From: Hypoxylon rubiginosum
Taxonomy: Eukaryota; Ascomycota; Sordariomycetes; Xylariales; Hypoxylaceae
Direction: 5' to 3'
Length of the DNA stretch: 64,000 nucleotides
Assembly: GCA_902806565.1 (NCBI GenBank)
Contig: CADCXA010000051.1
Span: 186,001 to 250,000, forward strand
Shown here piece after piece: positions 46,601 through 62,300 of this stretch. A program made the translations under genes and the position numbers. Under the pieces are notes generated by a model. The model made no database searches and was not told the DNA's origin. It saw only the letters and a list, made by a program, of their open reading frames with translations. Position 1 is the stretch's first letter; every line of letters begins with the position of its first letter.

Positions 46601-49600
46601 TATTTTTACTTTTATTTTAATATATTTATAATATATAATATTATACTTATAGTTTTATAAAATAATTACTATATATTATATTTACTACTTTTATTTAACT
46701 GTAAAATAATCTAGATTTATTTTTAATATTTTTTTTAATTATAAACAGTTATTTATTTTATTTTAAATTATTAACTTAAAAATATTATAATTAAAATCTT
46801 TTTAAAAATACTTATTAATTTAAATTAAAAACTATTATATTTTTTTAGGTTTATTAATTATAATATTTATAATTAAATTTTTAATCTTTATATTATTAAA
46901 AAACTATAAAAAACCATATAAATAAAAAACACCTTAACTATTTATTTTAATAATATTAAAATATTAATATATTAAACTAAATATATTATTTATAATATTA
47001 ATATAAATAATTTCTTAAAAAAACATCTTTATATAATTATAAAATTAATAAATAATTAATATAAAATTTTAATTTATTTTTTTTAATATAAATAAACGTT
47101 TTTCTAGTAAATATTTATTTAATTATTATTAAATTTATTATAAATAATATAAGCTATAAAATTATTTATTTATTTTAATATAAATAAATAATAATAAATT
47201 ATTTAAATTTACTATAAATTAAATTATAAATAAATTATATTAAAATATTAAACTTTTTATTATATTATATTAATAAATCTTCTTTTTATTAAAAAATAAT
47301 TATTAATAATTAAATATAATAATCTTTTTTAATAATTTTAATATATTTAAATTATTAATTAATTTATATTTTTATAACTTTTAATTAATTTATAATAATT
47401 TTTTATAAATAATAAATTTAAATAAAATTTAAATTTAATAAAAAAAAGATTTTTTTATTTAAACTTAATTAATTTTTTTATTATTATTTTTTATAATCTA
47501 GTTAAATATAAAAAAAAAAAAAAAAAATAAATTATAATAATATTATTATATTAATATAATTTAATAAAAATTTATATTTTTAAATTAAAATTTTATTTTA
47601 AAATATTATTTTTATTAAATTATTATTTTTTATTTAATACTACTAGATTCTTTTACTTATAAAAAAAATCTTAATAAATATTTTTATAAAAAAATAAAAA
47701 TCTTATATAATTATAAATTAATTTTTTAAATATATTTATAAATATAATTAACTTTTTATAATTTATTATTTTATTATTTTAAAGTTAAAATTATTATTTA
47801 ACCTTTTTATAATTAACGGTATTTTTATTATATAAAAAGATTTTTAAATAAAAAACATTTTTTTAACGTTATTAACTTAATTATTATTAAATAAAAAAAA
47901 GCCGGATAAATTAATTATTATAAATAACTTAAGTTTTTATTTTATATTAATAAAAATATCTATAAATAATTTATTAATAAAAAGTTTACTAAAAAAAAAA
48001 ATATTATTTATTATAATTTTTTTTCTGTTTTAAATTATTTATATTTAATTATTTTTATTAATATTACTACTATTTAAAAACTTTTTTATAAAATATAAGT
48101 TTTTAATTATCTTATTAAATTTATTAAATTTATTTATTATTACTTTATTTTTAGTTTATTTGTTTTTATTTTTATTAATATTAAATATAAATAACCGGCT
48201 GTTTTATAAAAATATATATTTAAATTATTTTATAACCTTTTATATTAAATTTAATATATATATTATATATTATAATATTTTAATAAATATAATCTTATTT
48301 AAATTTTTTTATATATTTTAAAAATCATTATTTATATTAATATTAAAATATAAATAATTATTTTTTATTAGTTATTATAATATTATTATTATAATAGATT
48401 TTTAAAAGTTTAAATATAATAATAAGTTTTTTATTTTTAACTAATTAAAACTATATTATAAAATATAAATATTATTTATAATATCCTTTAAATTTTTAAA
48501 TAAAACTTTTATTATAATTATTATATTATTTATAAAAACTATTATATAATTTATAATTTTATAATAAAAAATATTAAAAAGTTATTTAATCTTTAAATTT
48601 AAAAATAACTTAGTAATTATAATAAAAATTAACGTAACAACTAAAAATCTTTTTTTTAATAACTATAAAATTTTAATAATAAAAAAAAATAAATACATAT
48701 AAAATTCTTAAAATATTATTAAATAATAAATAATTAAGATTTTTTTATATTTAATATTAGTAATATATTTTTTATATATAATTATTTATATTTTTTATTA
48801 ATATAAAAAATAATCTATACAATTAAACTAATATAAATATTAAATAAAATTAAAAAAAAATAATTCTTTAAAATAAATTAAAAATTACAATAAAAACAAA
48901 TCTTATATATAAATTATTAACTTATTTAATAAACACTATATAAAATAAAAACAACATTAATTTATAAATAACTTATTAAAATTATAAATATTAAATAAAA
49001 AGTTATAAATATAAAATATTTTATTTTTAAAATTTATTAACCTTAAAAATAATTATTAAATAAAAATATTTATCTTTTTATTAAATTTATAATTTATAAT
49101 TATTAAAAAATTATTAATATATTTTTAATATTAATTAAATCTTTTTATATTTTATTTTAATTTATTTAATAAATTTATTATATATTAAATAAAAAATATA
49201 ATTAAATTATCTTAAAAAATAAAATATATATTTAAAAAAAAAAATTAAAAAATTAAAATATAATAAAAACTAAAAAAATTATATTATTTTTATAAATAAA
49301 AGGATTATATTTACATATTTATATAAATAATATATAAAAAAAAAAATTAATATTAATATAATAAATAATAATAAAAAAAATAATAATAAAAAAAAATTTT
49401 TTAATAATAATTTAATAACTTTTAATTAGGTAAATAAATCCTAATTAATAAATAACATTAAATATAAAATATATAAAAAATTCTTAAATAAAATACTATA
49501 AAAAAAAAAAAAATTTTCTAGATATATAATTTAATATAAAAAATACTATATATTATAATAAAAATAATTATATTATTAGTTTATAAAAATTATTATATAT

Positions 49601-49942
49601 TTTTATATTTATTAAAAATATTATTATATTAAACGCCTTTTTAATAACTTATTATTTTTATTTATCTTAACTTTTATTTTTTTTTATAACTTATATTATT
49701 TTTTTTTTCTTTTTTTTATTTTTTTTATTAAATTTAAAAAATATATTTCTTTTATTATTTTTTATTAACTTTTAAAAATAACTACTTTTTTTATTATATT
49801 ATATTATTATTTATTAATATAAGTAAAATATTTAAATTTTATTTATATATAAAACTAATAATTTTAATATTATTAATTTATATAAATATTAAAAATTTAT
49901 AAACAAGAAATAATTTAATAATATTAACTTATTAAAAATTAC

Positions 49943-50250
49943 TAAATTATTTATATAATAATATTAAAATTATTTACTTTTATACACCATATTATTAAAA
50001 ATATTACCAGTTTATTATTTAAAAATATTAAACTAATATTTTTTTATATTTTAACGTAAATTTTATAAACTTTTTTTTAATATTTTAAAACTAAAAATAA
50101 TTATAATTTTTAAATAATTCTAACCTTTTTTATTAATCGCTAAGTTATTTATATAATAATATTAAAAAATTACTTACTTTTATATTTTATACTATTAAAA
50201 ATTAAATTTTTAAAAATATTAAACTAATATTTCCTTTTATTTTAATATAA
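49943..50250. repeat. Degenerate tandem duplication inside the A/T block
   Basis: Two copies about 195 bases apart. TTATTTATATAATAATATTA occurs at about 49946 and 50144. ACTTTTATA follows in both. AAAAATATTAAACTAATATT occurs at 50021 and again at about 50212. Confidence 0.7.
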
Positions 50251-53200
50251 ACTTAATATAATTAATTATTAGTTAATTTAATAAAAAAAACTAAAAAAAA
50301 AATATTAACTTTTAAATAAAAATCATTTTATAAGAAAAATAAATATATATATAATAAAACAATATAAAAAACCCATATTAAAACCTTATAAAATTTAAAT
50401 TTAATTATCTAGTAAAGTTAATTATAAAAAAAAAAATAATAAATAACATTATATTATAAAATAAATATATTTATAAAAATATTAAACTTAATAAATAATA
50501 ACAACTATAAAAAATTATAAATAAACAAATATTTAAATATAAAAAAACCATCTCTTTATTATTCTTAATCTTAAAACTTAAATATAAACATTATAAATAT
50601 TATTAATTTAATATATTTAATATAAACCTTATAAAATAATATTTTATAATTATAACTTTTTTTTTTATTTTAAATTATAGCTTTTATATTAATTTAATCC
50701 GCTTATTTTTTTTTATTATAATAATATTATTATAAATTAAAAAAATATTTATTTATTATTATTAAAACTATTAATTTATTAATTAAAATAATATTATTTT
50801 TTTATTTTTTATTTAAACTTATATAAAACCAGGTTTTATTTTTTTAAAATAAGGAATTTTTTAATACTTTTATAATTTAAAATTTATAATTATTATTTAT
50901 TTTTACTTTTTAATATATAAGTGTTAAAATAATAAAAAAGTTATTATAATTATTAATAATATTAGTTTTTAAAGTATTTAAATAATTAATAACTTAAAAA
51001 AACTAATATAAAATATTATTATAATTAATAACTTAAATTTTATTTAATGGTAAATTATAAAAATTAATCTTATTATTATAATTTTATAAACACTTTAATA
51101 AAAAACTAACTAATTTATATAAATATTAATTAAATATAATTTATTTAAAGTTTTTAAAATTTATAATAAAAAGTTTTATTTTATATAAATTTATAAAATT
51201 TATATACTACTTATTTAATAACTAAAATATAATATTTTATAATATTAACTTATTATTTAATTATAAAATATTTATAAAATTATAAATATATTTTTATAAA
51301 AAGGGGTTATAAAATAATAATTTTTTAAAAAAAAAATCTTATATATTTTATATGTTTATTTTATTTAATAAAAATACCTGGTTAAAATTCCTATAATATT
51401 ATAAAAATGGTTATATAAATTTAAATTTTAGTTAAATATATAATTATATTAATAAAATTATAAGTTAATTAAAAGATAAATATATAATTAAAGTAAAATA
51501 TATATTAAATATTTTAAAAAAAATATTATTTATATTTATTATTATTTTTTAAATTTTAAATTTTAATATATAAAAATTTATAAAATTAATATTTATAATA
51601 TTATTTTAGTTTATATTTAAATTAAAATTAAAACGTATAAAAAAATAAAAAATATATAAAAGTAATAATAATAATATAACTATAAATAAAAATGTTAATA
51701 AAATATTTTTAATTTTTAAAAAACTAGTTATAAAATTTATTATTAATATAATTTTTTATTTAATATTAATTATTATAACTAAAAATACTAATATTATTTA
51801 ATTAAACTAGTTATTATCTAAAAATAATCTTTTTATATTTTTTATAAAACCGGTTTTTTTTATTAATAAAAAAATTAATATAATAAAATATATATAACTT
51901 TTATATTTAAAATTAAACTCTAATATATTAAATAAACTTTTAATTTTATAAATTATAATAAATATAAGTTTAATAAAATTAACTTATATTAATAAGATTT
52001 TATTTTGATATTTTTATTATTATTTATTTTATATTTTATATGTAATTTTATTTAAAAAACTTTTAAAAATAAAAAACTTATTTAAAAACAGTAAAAAATT
52101 ATTTAAAAATAAATAAACTAATTTTTTAATACTATTAAAATTATAGTAATAATAACTTTAAATATTAATAAAAAAAACACAAGCTTATTTATATCTAAAT
52201 ATTCTTAAAATATAATTTATATAATCTTATATATTTTTTTAAAAAATAATAAAACGGTTATAATTTATTAATAATAAATTAAACTAAATTTTTTTTTAAT
52301 ATTTAAATTAATTTTATTACTTGTTAAATTATACTTTTATTTAAAAAAAACAAGTTTTATAATAAAATAAAAACTTTCATTTAATTTTTCCTTATTTTAC
52401 CTTTTATTTTTATTTATAATAATAAATAAATTCTAGATTTTTAAATAAAAAATTAATATAAAAAAATTATAATATTAATTATAATAAAATATATATTTAA
52501 TGGTTTTATTATTATAATAATAATTAATATAAACACCTTAAAAATTATATTTTATAGTTTATAATATAATTATATAAAAATTTTAAAACTTTTTTTTTTT
52601 TATATAGTTTTAATATTTAAATTAATATAATTTATATAATTTTAATATTTAAAGTAAAATTATATTAATATTTATTTATAATAAATTTTTAAAACTTTTT
52701 TTTAAGTTAATATATTTTAAATTAAAATGTAATAAATTTTATATAAATAAATTAACTAAAAATTATATAATAAAATTTTTTAATAAAAGTATAAATTTAT
52801 ATATATTAAAAAGGATATTATTTTAATAAGTTTTTTAAATTATATTAAATATAATTAATATATTTTATAATAAGGTTATTACTTATTTTAACGTAGATAA
52901 TATAAGTAATATAAATTAAGTAAAAAATAATATTAAATTTAATAAAATTAAAATAACTAATTAAATAGTTTTTTAAATAATTAAGATAAATAAAAAAAAA
53001 TTAAAATTTATATTAAAAAATAATAAATATATAATAATATAAATTTTATTATAATTATAATAAATTATATTATATTATAATTTAAACTTATTTTATTTAA
53101 CTTTTATTTTTTTATAAATTTTATTAATTATAAATAAAATTATTATATATTTAATTTTTATAATAATTAAATATATAATAAATTTTTTAGGGTTTAAAAA

Positions 53201-56200
53201 TTTAATTACTTTAATATTAAAATTTAAAGGTATATTTTAAAATAATGTTTAAAAAGTAAATATATTATTAAATAAATTTTTATAATAATTTTTTTTAAAT
53301 AAAAACTAAACCTTATAATTTTATTATAAATAAGGTTATATAAATATATTAAATATAAAAACCATATAAATATAAAAATAAAAAGAAAAATATAAATAAA
53401 ATAATATAAAATTAAAAAAAAATAAGAGGTTAAAAATTAAATATTTATAAAATAAATAAATAATTATTAAAATATTATAAAAATTATAAAACTAAAGGAT
53501 ATATTAAATATATAATAGTTATTTTTATAATAATAATATTTTTTAAAGTAAAAATTAACAGGTTTTTTTTACTAAATATAATAAAAAAATATAAATAGTT
53601 AAATATATATTTAAATTTATATTTTATATATTAATTTTTTTTTTTTTTTTTTATATATATAAGTAATTTATATGTTATTATTTTTTATTAAATAAATATA
53701 ATAAATATAAAAGTAATTAATAGTTATTTATTATATAATAATTTATTATTTATATAAATACTTAAAAATATTAAAACATATAATAATTTTTATAAATAAT
53801 ATTTTTTTTTATAATTAAGTTTTTTTTTATAATTAAAAAAATAATTAAAATTAAAATTAAAATAATATTTAATATAAAATAAGTTTAAATAAATTAAAAT
53901 AATATATAGAATATATTAACGTTAAAAATATATATAATATATTTTTAAAGTTATTTTATTTTAAATAAATATTAATATTATTTAATTTATTTATTTTAAA
54001 TTAAATAGTAAATATATTTACTTTATTATATGGTTTTTTTATTTAATAAAAATAATTTAAACTGTAAATTATATAACTTTTTTATATTTTTATATTTATA
54101 TTAACTTTTTATATATAACCTTTAAATAAAAAAGGGTTAAATTTTTATATTTTATAATTATATTATACTTTTAATTTAAGATATTTTTTTTAATTATTAA
54201 AAATTAATATTATAAATATTATATTTAATTTATTTATATATATTATATCTTATTATATTTTAAAATATAGTAAAACATTTTATAAATATATAAAAAATAT
54301 TATAATTTCCTTTTTTTTTAACGGTTATATTTATTATAAAAAATAAACTATTTTATTTTTTTTTAAGTTCTTTAAATTTTTTATTAAATTATATAAATTA
54401 TTTTTTATTAATACCTAAATATTATTTAATAAATAATAATAACTTAAAAATATAAAATTATATAAATAATAAAACTATTAATTAATAATTATATTAATTA
54501 TAATAATAATATAATTAATAAGTTATAAGTTAAAATTAAATTATTATTAAAATCTTAGTTTATATTATTAAAATAAAAATATAAATTTATTAGCGATTTT
54601 ATTATTTAAATAAAGTTATTAGTTTATTAATAATAAAAGAAATAATAATAAAAGAGAAATACCTTTTAATATTTATAGTTTAATATTTTATTAATTTTTT
54701 AATTATTTTTTTTATTTTATAATTAACATTATAATATATATTTAAATATTAAAATATAATAAATAAAAAATATATTATAGTAATTTTATTAAATATATAA
54801 TATAATATTAAAGTTTTAATAATTTAATATATATTATTTTAAAAAAAAGCTAATAATATAGTTTTATATATTTAGGTTTTTATTTATATAAAAAGTAATA
54901 AATAATAAATAAAAGTTTAAAAAAATAAAGTTTAAATAATAAAATATAATATATATATATATAAAAATTTATTTTTAAATATATTATTAATATTTTATTT
55001 TTACTTTTTAATATTATAATTATTTATTTAATAAGGTATTTTTTTAGTTTTATATAATAAATATTAATTAATAAATAAAAAATATAATATATAAATAATA
55101 ATAAAAAAAAAAATAAATATATATATTTTTAAACCTTAAATTTATTAAAAAATAATAATAAAAAAAAAATAAAAAAAAAAATTTAATATATTAACTTTTA
55201 TTGGTTATAATTTATAATATATCCTTATATTAAAAAAATATTTTTAAGTAAATAATATTATAAATATTATTATTTTTTTAAAACTAATAAAATTAAAAAA
55301 ATATTTAAATAAATAAAAAATACTTTTTATTATAAGATAATAATAAATTAATTAAAAAGTTATATTTAAATAAAAAAAGGAGCCTTAGTTATTATATTAT
55401 TTATTATTAAATAAAAATATAAAAATAAAAAACAATTATTATAAAATGTTATAAATTATAATATTATAATAAAAAAATATTATAAAAACTTATTAATATA
55501 AAAAAGAAAAACCTTTTTAAAAAAAAAAAGTGTGTTTTTTTAAACAATATATATTTTATTAAATATAAAATATTTTAATATTTCTTTTTTATTAGTTTAA
55601 ATAAACTTATTTAATTTATTATTTTTTAAATATTTTATTTTTTAATAATATATAATTAATTAAATATATGTTTTATTATATTATAACTTTAGAAAATTTA
55701 CCTATTTATTAAATAATTATCTTAAAATACCAATTAATAATATTTTAATTATATATTAATATTATTTTTACTTTTAAAAAAAAATACTTATATTAAAATC
55801 CTTTTTTAATATATTATTAATTAAATATATTAATACGTTTTATATAAAAACCTTTTAAAGTTTTATTAATTATTTAAATTATTTTACTAAGTTATAAATT
55901 TAAACCTTATAAATTAATATATTAAAGTTTTTTTTATATTTTATATAAAACGTGATTTTAAAAAATATTATTATATTTAATTATTAAACCACGTTTATTA
56001 TATATATTATAAAATTTTACACTTATATTTTTTTATTAATAACTAAATTTTAAAAAGTGTAAAATATAACTAATACTAAGAATAAATATTACTAGTTAAT
56101 TATTATTAATTTTATATTAAATATAAAATTAAAAATAAATATTATATATTTAGAAACTTTTTTATTATAAAGTTTTAAAATATATATTAAATTTATTTTT

Positions 56201-57439
56201 ATATATTAATATAAAATAATTAAATTATATTTTATAAGTTTTATAATAATATATATTTAATATTACTAAAATTATAAAAATTTATAATATAAATATAAAA
56301 AAAGTTAAATAGTTTATTTTATATAATATAATAATATATTAAAATACTTTCTTTTTTATATTATATATAAAAAGTATAATTATAATAAAAATATATTATT
56401 TATTATTTTTTTTACTTTATTTTATATAGTAAAAATATATTAAGTTTAAAAAAAGATTTATATTATTATTTATTTTAATAAATATGTAATTAGATTAAAC
56501 GTTTTTATAAAAAAAAATTTATTAAGAAAACTTAGAAATTAATATTTATATATAAAACTAAGCTAAGTTATTAATAGTTTAAAAGTTATATAACTTAAAT
56601 AATTATTATAAAAAATAAGTATTTAAAATTAATATTTACTTTAAATATATAATTTAATTTAAATTTAAATTAAATTAAATACTTTATAAAAATAAAATAT
56701 TATATAAAAAAGTATTTATAATAAAAAATTAATATATAAAAAACAACTAATTTTAATATCTTATTATTTAATAATATAATATAAAAAAGTGTTTATAATA
56801 TTTTATTATTTAATATTAAAATTCTTACTTTTATTTAAAATTTTTTTTTTATAAAAGTTTTTTTTATAATTATTTAAACTGTTATTTATATATATTAAAT
56901 TTAATATTTAATTATTTTTTAACTAAAAAATCTTTTTTTATATTTAAATAGTAATAATAATAAATAAAAACCTGATATTTCTTTATAATATTTTATATAT
57001 ATTTAAGGTTTTTTTTTCTTTTATTTAAATATTTTTATAAGCTATATAAAAAAGCGATTATAAAAACTTAATAATAAAAATTTATAATATTATTATAATA
57101 TTTAATATATGAAAAGATTTTACTTTTTTAAAAAAGCTTTAATATTATATAATTTAAGTTTTATAAACGCTTTAATTTATTTTAAAACACTATGTTTTTT
57201 TTTATTTAAAATATTAAATTTTTATTAATAAAAAATAAAAATAACTATTAAAAAAATAATTAGTAACTTAATTTATTTTTAACTATTAAAAGTATTAATA
57301 ATTATAATATTATATTTATAAAAACTTAAATTAAAATAAAAACCTAACTTATTAATTTATTAATTTTATAAAATAATAAGTTAAATTACGTATTTAAACG
57401 TAAAAATTAAAATGTTAAAACTATAACCGTTTTAAATTT

Positions 57440-57590
57440 TTTATTTTTAAGAACCTGGTTATAAAGTGGCGAACCGGCGGTATTTAACATTAGGGTTTTC
57501 CATGAAAATCCACGGTTAATTATTTAATAATTAAATATTCGTGAAAATAACATTAAACTTTTAAAAAAAGCCGGATTAAAAGTTATATTA
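57440..57590. other. Small G/C-richer island inside the A/T block
   Basis: A stretch of about 150 bases keeps clearly more G and C than its surroundings, for example GTGGCGAACCGGCGG and ATGAAAATCCACGG, and has an imperfect inverted repeat (TTTTCCATGAA against TTCGTGAAAA). No gene, tRNA or known element end was recognised. Confidence 0.6.
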
Positions 57591-59144
57591 TTAAATTAAA
57601 TAATAATAAAAATAATTTTTTTTAATATAGTTTTTTTTTATTTAATTTATTAAAAAATATTTAAAATATATATATATAGTTTTAAATATTATTTTAAATT
57701 TATTAAATAAAACACCTTAATATAATAAATATAAAAACTTAAAATTTTATTATTTTTTTTTTATTATAATATAAAAAGTTACGTATTTATATTATTTATA
57801 ATAAAGTTAAATATAATGGTGTTAAATTTAACTTTAAAATTTAAAAACATATTAAATTAATTATTTAACTTTTTTACTAAATTTAAATATATTATTAAAA
57901 ATATAATAAGTTAGTTTTTTATTATTTAAAAAAGGTAAATAAGTTTATTACCGTTATTTTTATATTTTAAAATTATAATAAAATATATAATTTAATTATT
58001 AGATTTTTTTTTCTTGATATTTTTTATAACTAATAATATTAGAAAATATATTTTAAAAGATACTATAAAAAATATTAAATACTAAAATAAGAATTTTTTT
58101 AATTTTAATTTATTTAATAACTTTAATTTAAAAATAACATTATTAAAAATAAAAATATTATTAAGCTTTATAATTATACTTTAAATATAACTTATTATTA
58201 ATTAAAAAATTCCTTTTTTAAATATAAACTTTTATAAAAGACTTTTAAATTAGTTTTTTTATATTTATTTTTTTATTTTTATATAAGTTTCTAGCTTTAT
58301 TTTTAGCTTTATATTATTATAAGTAAAAAACTTTTTAATTCTTTTATTATTAAACTTTTTAAACTTTTTATTATTATTTTTTTATAATTTTATTATTTTA
58401 TTATTTTTTAAGTTTAATTATTTTATATTATTATAAAACCTTTTTTTATTAATAAACTTAAAGTGCTTTAAAAGTAAAACTTAATAATATATATTTTTTA
58501 TATTTTTAAATTTAAGTAGTTTTAATTTTAATAAGTTTTTTTTTTTTAAAAAATAAATAAGTTTATTTACTTTTTAATAATATTAATAATAATAAAAATT
58601 ATAATTAAAACTTTTTTAATATTAATATTAAAATACTTATCGATAAAATAAATATTATTTTTTTTTAGTTTATTAATATAAAAATCCTTTTTAATTATTA
58701 ACTTTATATATTATTAATAAAAAACCGTTTTTTTAATAATTAAATTATTAATTATATTATTAAATAATAAATTAAATTATATATTATTTTTTAAATTAAT
58801 TAATAAATATATAAAGTTTATATTTTAGTTTAATTTTTTTTTATTTATTTATATAAAAAAGTAAAAATAGTTATTTAAATAAAAAACTTATTAATATAAA
58901 ACTAACTTAAAAAACTACTTATAAAAAAACATTATAATTAAATATATTTAAAAATAAAGTTATTAACTTAGTTAATTAAATTAATATTAATTATTATAAT
59001 ATAATTTACATTTATTAATATTAATTAATATTTAATATAAAACTTTTATTTTATATAATAAAGTTATTTATATTTTAAATAGCTTTTTTAACTTTAAAAA
59101 TTAAAATATTTTAACTAATTTATTAAATTAAAATCTTTTATAAA

Positions 59145-59385
59145 AAATAAGTTAACTTTATTTATTAAGCTATATAATCTTTTAATAAAAGTTAAATTAA
59201 TTTTTTAAATATTTTTATAAAAAAAAATTAATTTTACTTAATAAATTATATAGTTTATTAATAAAAAAGTAAATTAATTTTCTTAAATTAATTTTATTTA
59301 ATAGATTTTATAATCTTTTAATAAAAATTAAATTAATTTTATTTATTAAATTATATAGTTAATTATAAAATAAAGATTTTATTTA
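59145..59385. repeat. Degenerate short tandem array inside the A/T block
   Basis: About four diverged units of roughly 45-65 bases share the order AAATTAATTTTATTTA, AATTATATAGTT or ATATAATC, TTTTAATAAAAGTT. Confidence 0.6.
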
Positions 59386-62300
59386 TTTTAAAAAAGTCGC
59401 GGTTTAAAAAAACTTTATAATAAATAAAAAAAGTTATTTTTATAGTTATAATAAAAATAAAATATATATTTATACTTTTTTAAATATTAAAGTTTAAATA
59501 TGTTATAAAAACTATTAATAATTATATTTTAAATTAAAAATATAATTTTAAATAAAATAAACTATATATTTTACTAGTAATTAAAAATATAATAAAAAAT
59601 TTACTATAAAAATTTTTAAGCTTTTAAAAAATTATATATAATAATTTACTTTTAAAAGTAATATATAAAATAATAAAAAAAACACTAACTGATTTTTACG
59701 TTACTAATAAAAAATATATTTAAAAAACATTAAAATATTATTAAAATATTTTAAAATAACTTATAAAAACTAAAACTAACTAATATATATTATAAAATTT
59801 AATAAAAATAAAATAATATAAAAAATTAATAATATAACTAAATAATAAAACTTATATAAAAATTATTAATAACTTAGAAAAATATAAGTAACTAAAAGTA
59901 TAATTATATTTAAATATAAAAAAAAAAGGAACTTAAAATAAGAAATTAAAATAATTAGTTACTAATAAAAAAATAATTATAATAAAAAATAAAAACTAAA
60001 TAACTAGACTTTTTATATTATTTATATAATATATAAATAAATATTAATATTAAAATATATAACATAGTAAAATTAGTATTTTTATTTATAAATATTTATT
60101 TAAATATTATTTAAACGAACTTATAATTAAAATAATCGGTTTTATATAAATTAAAACTTTTTATTAATATAAATATTAATTATATTATTTTTAAAATTAA
60201 TATAATATATATTATTTATAATTAATTAAATAAATTATAAAAATATAACTAATATAAAAGCTTATAATATAAATCTTTTTTATAATTAAAATTTATTTAA
60301 AAATAAAACTTTAAAAAATAAATCTAAGATAAATATCGTATATTTTTTTATAGTATTTTAAATAAATAACTTTATAAAAAAAAGTAAAATTAAAATATAA
60401 TAATTATATATTTAAATAAAAAAATATTAGTTTTTTTATATTTAACGGGTTTTTATTTTATTTTATTTAAAAATATATATAATTTATAATTTTTATTATT
60501 AATATATTTTATTTATAATTAAATATATTTTTATTTTAAATTTTTATTATAAACGCTAAATAAGCTAGGTTATTTTTTTTAGTTTTTTTTAAAATATATA
60601 AAACTATGAACCTTTTTTTTAAATTAATATAAATAATAATATATTATATAGTTAATATATATTTATATACTTTTATATAATTTTTTACTTTAAGTTTTAT
60701 TTAAAAAATAAAACTAACTGGTTTTTTTATATATATTATAGTTAATACTAAAATTAACTTTAAAATTAAAATTAAAATTATAGTTAAAATTAAAACTAAA
60801 ATTAAAATTAATATTAAAATAAATATTATTATATATTAATAAGTAAAATCTAATTAATATTTTATTATAGTGATATTAATTTATAAAACCATATTAAAAA
60901 CTATTATTATTATAATAATAATTAATATATATGTTATTTAATATATTAATATTTTATTTTAATATTATAAACTTAATTATATATTTTTACTATAAGTTAT
61001 AACTATTTATATATTATTTATAATAGTTAACTTTTAATATATAAATAATTATAAATTTAAATATATAATATTAAAAAGGTTTTTAATTATATTAATATAA
61101 TTTTTATTATTTAAATTTTAATATATAGTTATTTTATTAACTAATAATAAAAAAAAGTTTAAATTAATTACTTTAATATTTATTTTTTATAACTTATAAG
61201 TAAAAAAAAAAGGTTTAATAAATTAATTATAATATTATATTTTAAATAAAAAAAAAAATATATATATATATAAATAATATAAATTATATTTTATATTTTT
61301 TTATAAGTTATATACCACTTAGTTAATTATATTAATATTTAATTATAAATAACTAATTTATATATTAATAAAAGGTTTATTATTTTTTTTTAAAAAAAAA
61401 ATAAATTATATATTTTAAGATATATTTTATATTAAATTATTATATATTATTTTAATTATTAAATATATAATTTAATGTTATTTATATATATAAATAAGTT
61501 ATAATAATTTTATTATTATTTATTTATTTAAACTAAGTTATTTATACTATTAAATATATATGTATATATATATTAAATAAGTTATATTAATTTTTTAAAC
61601 TTATATTAAAAACTAAAAAAAAATATTAATTATATTTATATTATATAAAATAATAAACTATATTTATAAATAATTAATAGTTTTATTTTTAAACGTTATA
61701 TTAACTTAAAACTAATATAATAAAATAATATAATAACGTGTTTTATAAGTTATATTAATTTTTATAATATTAATATTTAATTTTTAATATATATAAAACT
61801 ATATATATTTTAATTTTATATAGGTTTTTTAAATAAATATATTTTTATATTAACTTTTAAAATAATATATTTTTTACTAATAATAACTATTAAAAAATAT
61901 TATATACTTTAATTTATAAAAAATATTTTTTATTTTATTTATTTAAATATTCTTATTTATATAATTATATAAAATAAACACTTCTTATTTATTTTAAAAA
62001 GTTATTAATAGTTTTTTTTAATTTCTTTATATTAATAACTAAAAATATCTTTATTTAGTTTATTAAAATAATATATTATATTATTAAATTAAATAATAAT
62101 AAAATAAAGAATTTATTTAAAAAAATTTATTTTTTTAAAAAAAAGCGATTTAATAGTTTTAAATAATTTAAGTTAATACTTTTTTAATATTAAAAAATAA
62201 TAATTTTACCACTTTATTTATAATACAGTTAAAAATATAATCTTTAAAATAATTTTTATTAAATATCTTATAATAATCCTTATAATAATTAATATTATAA

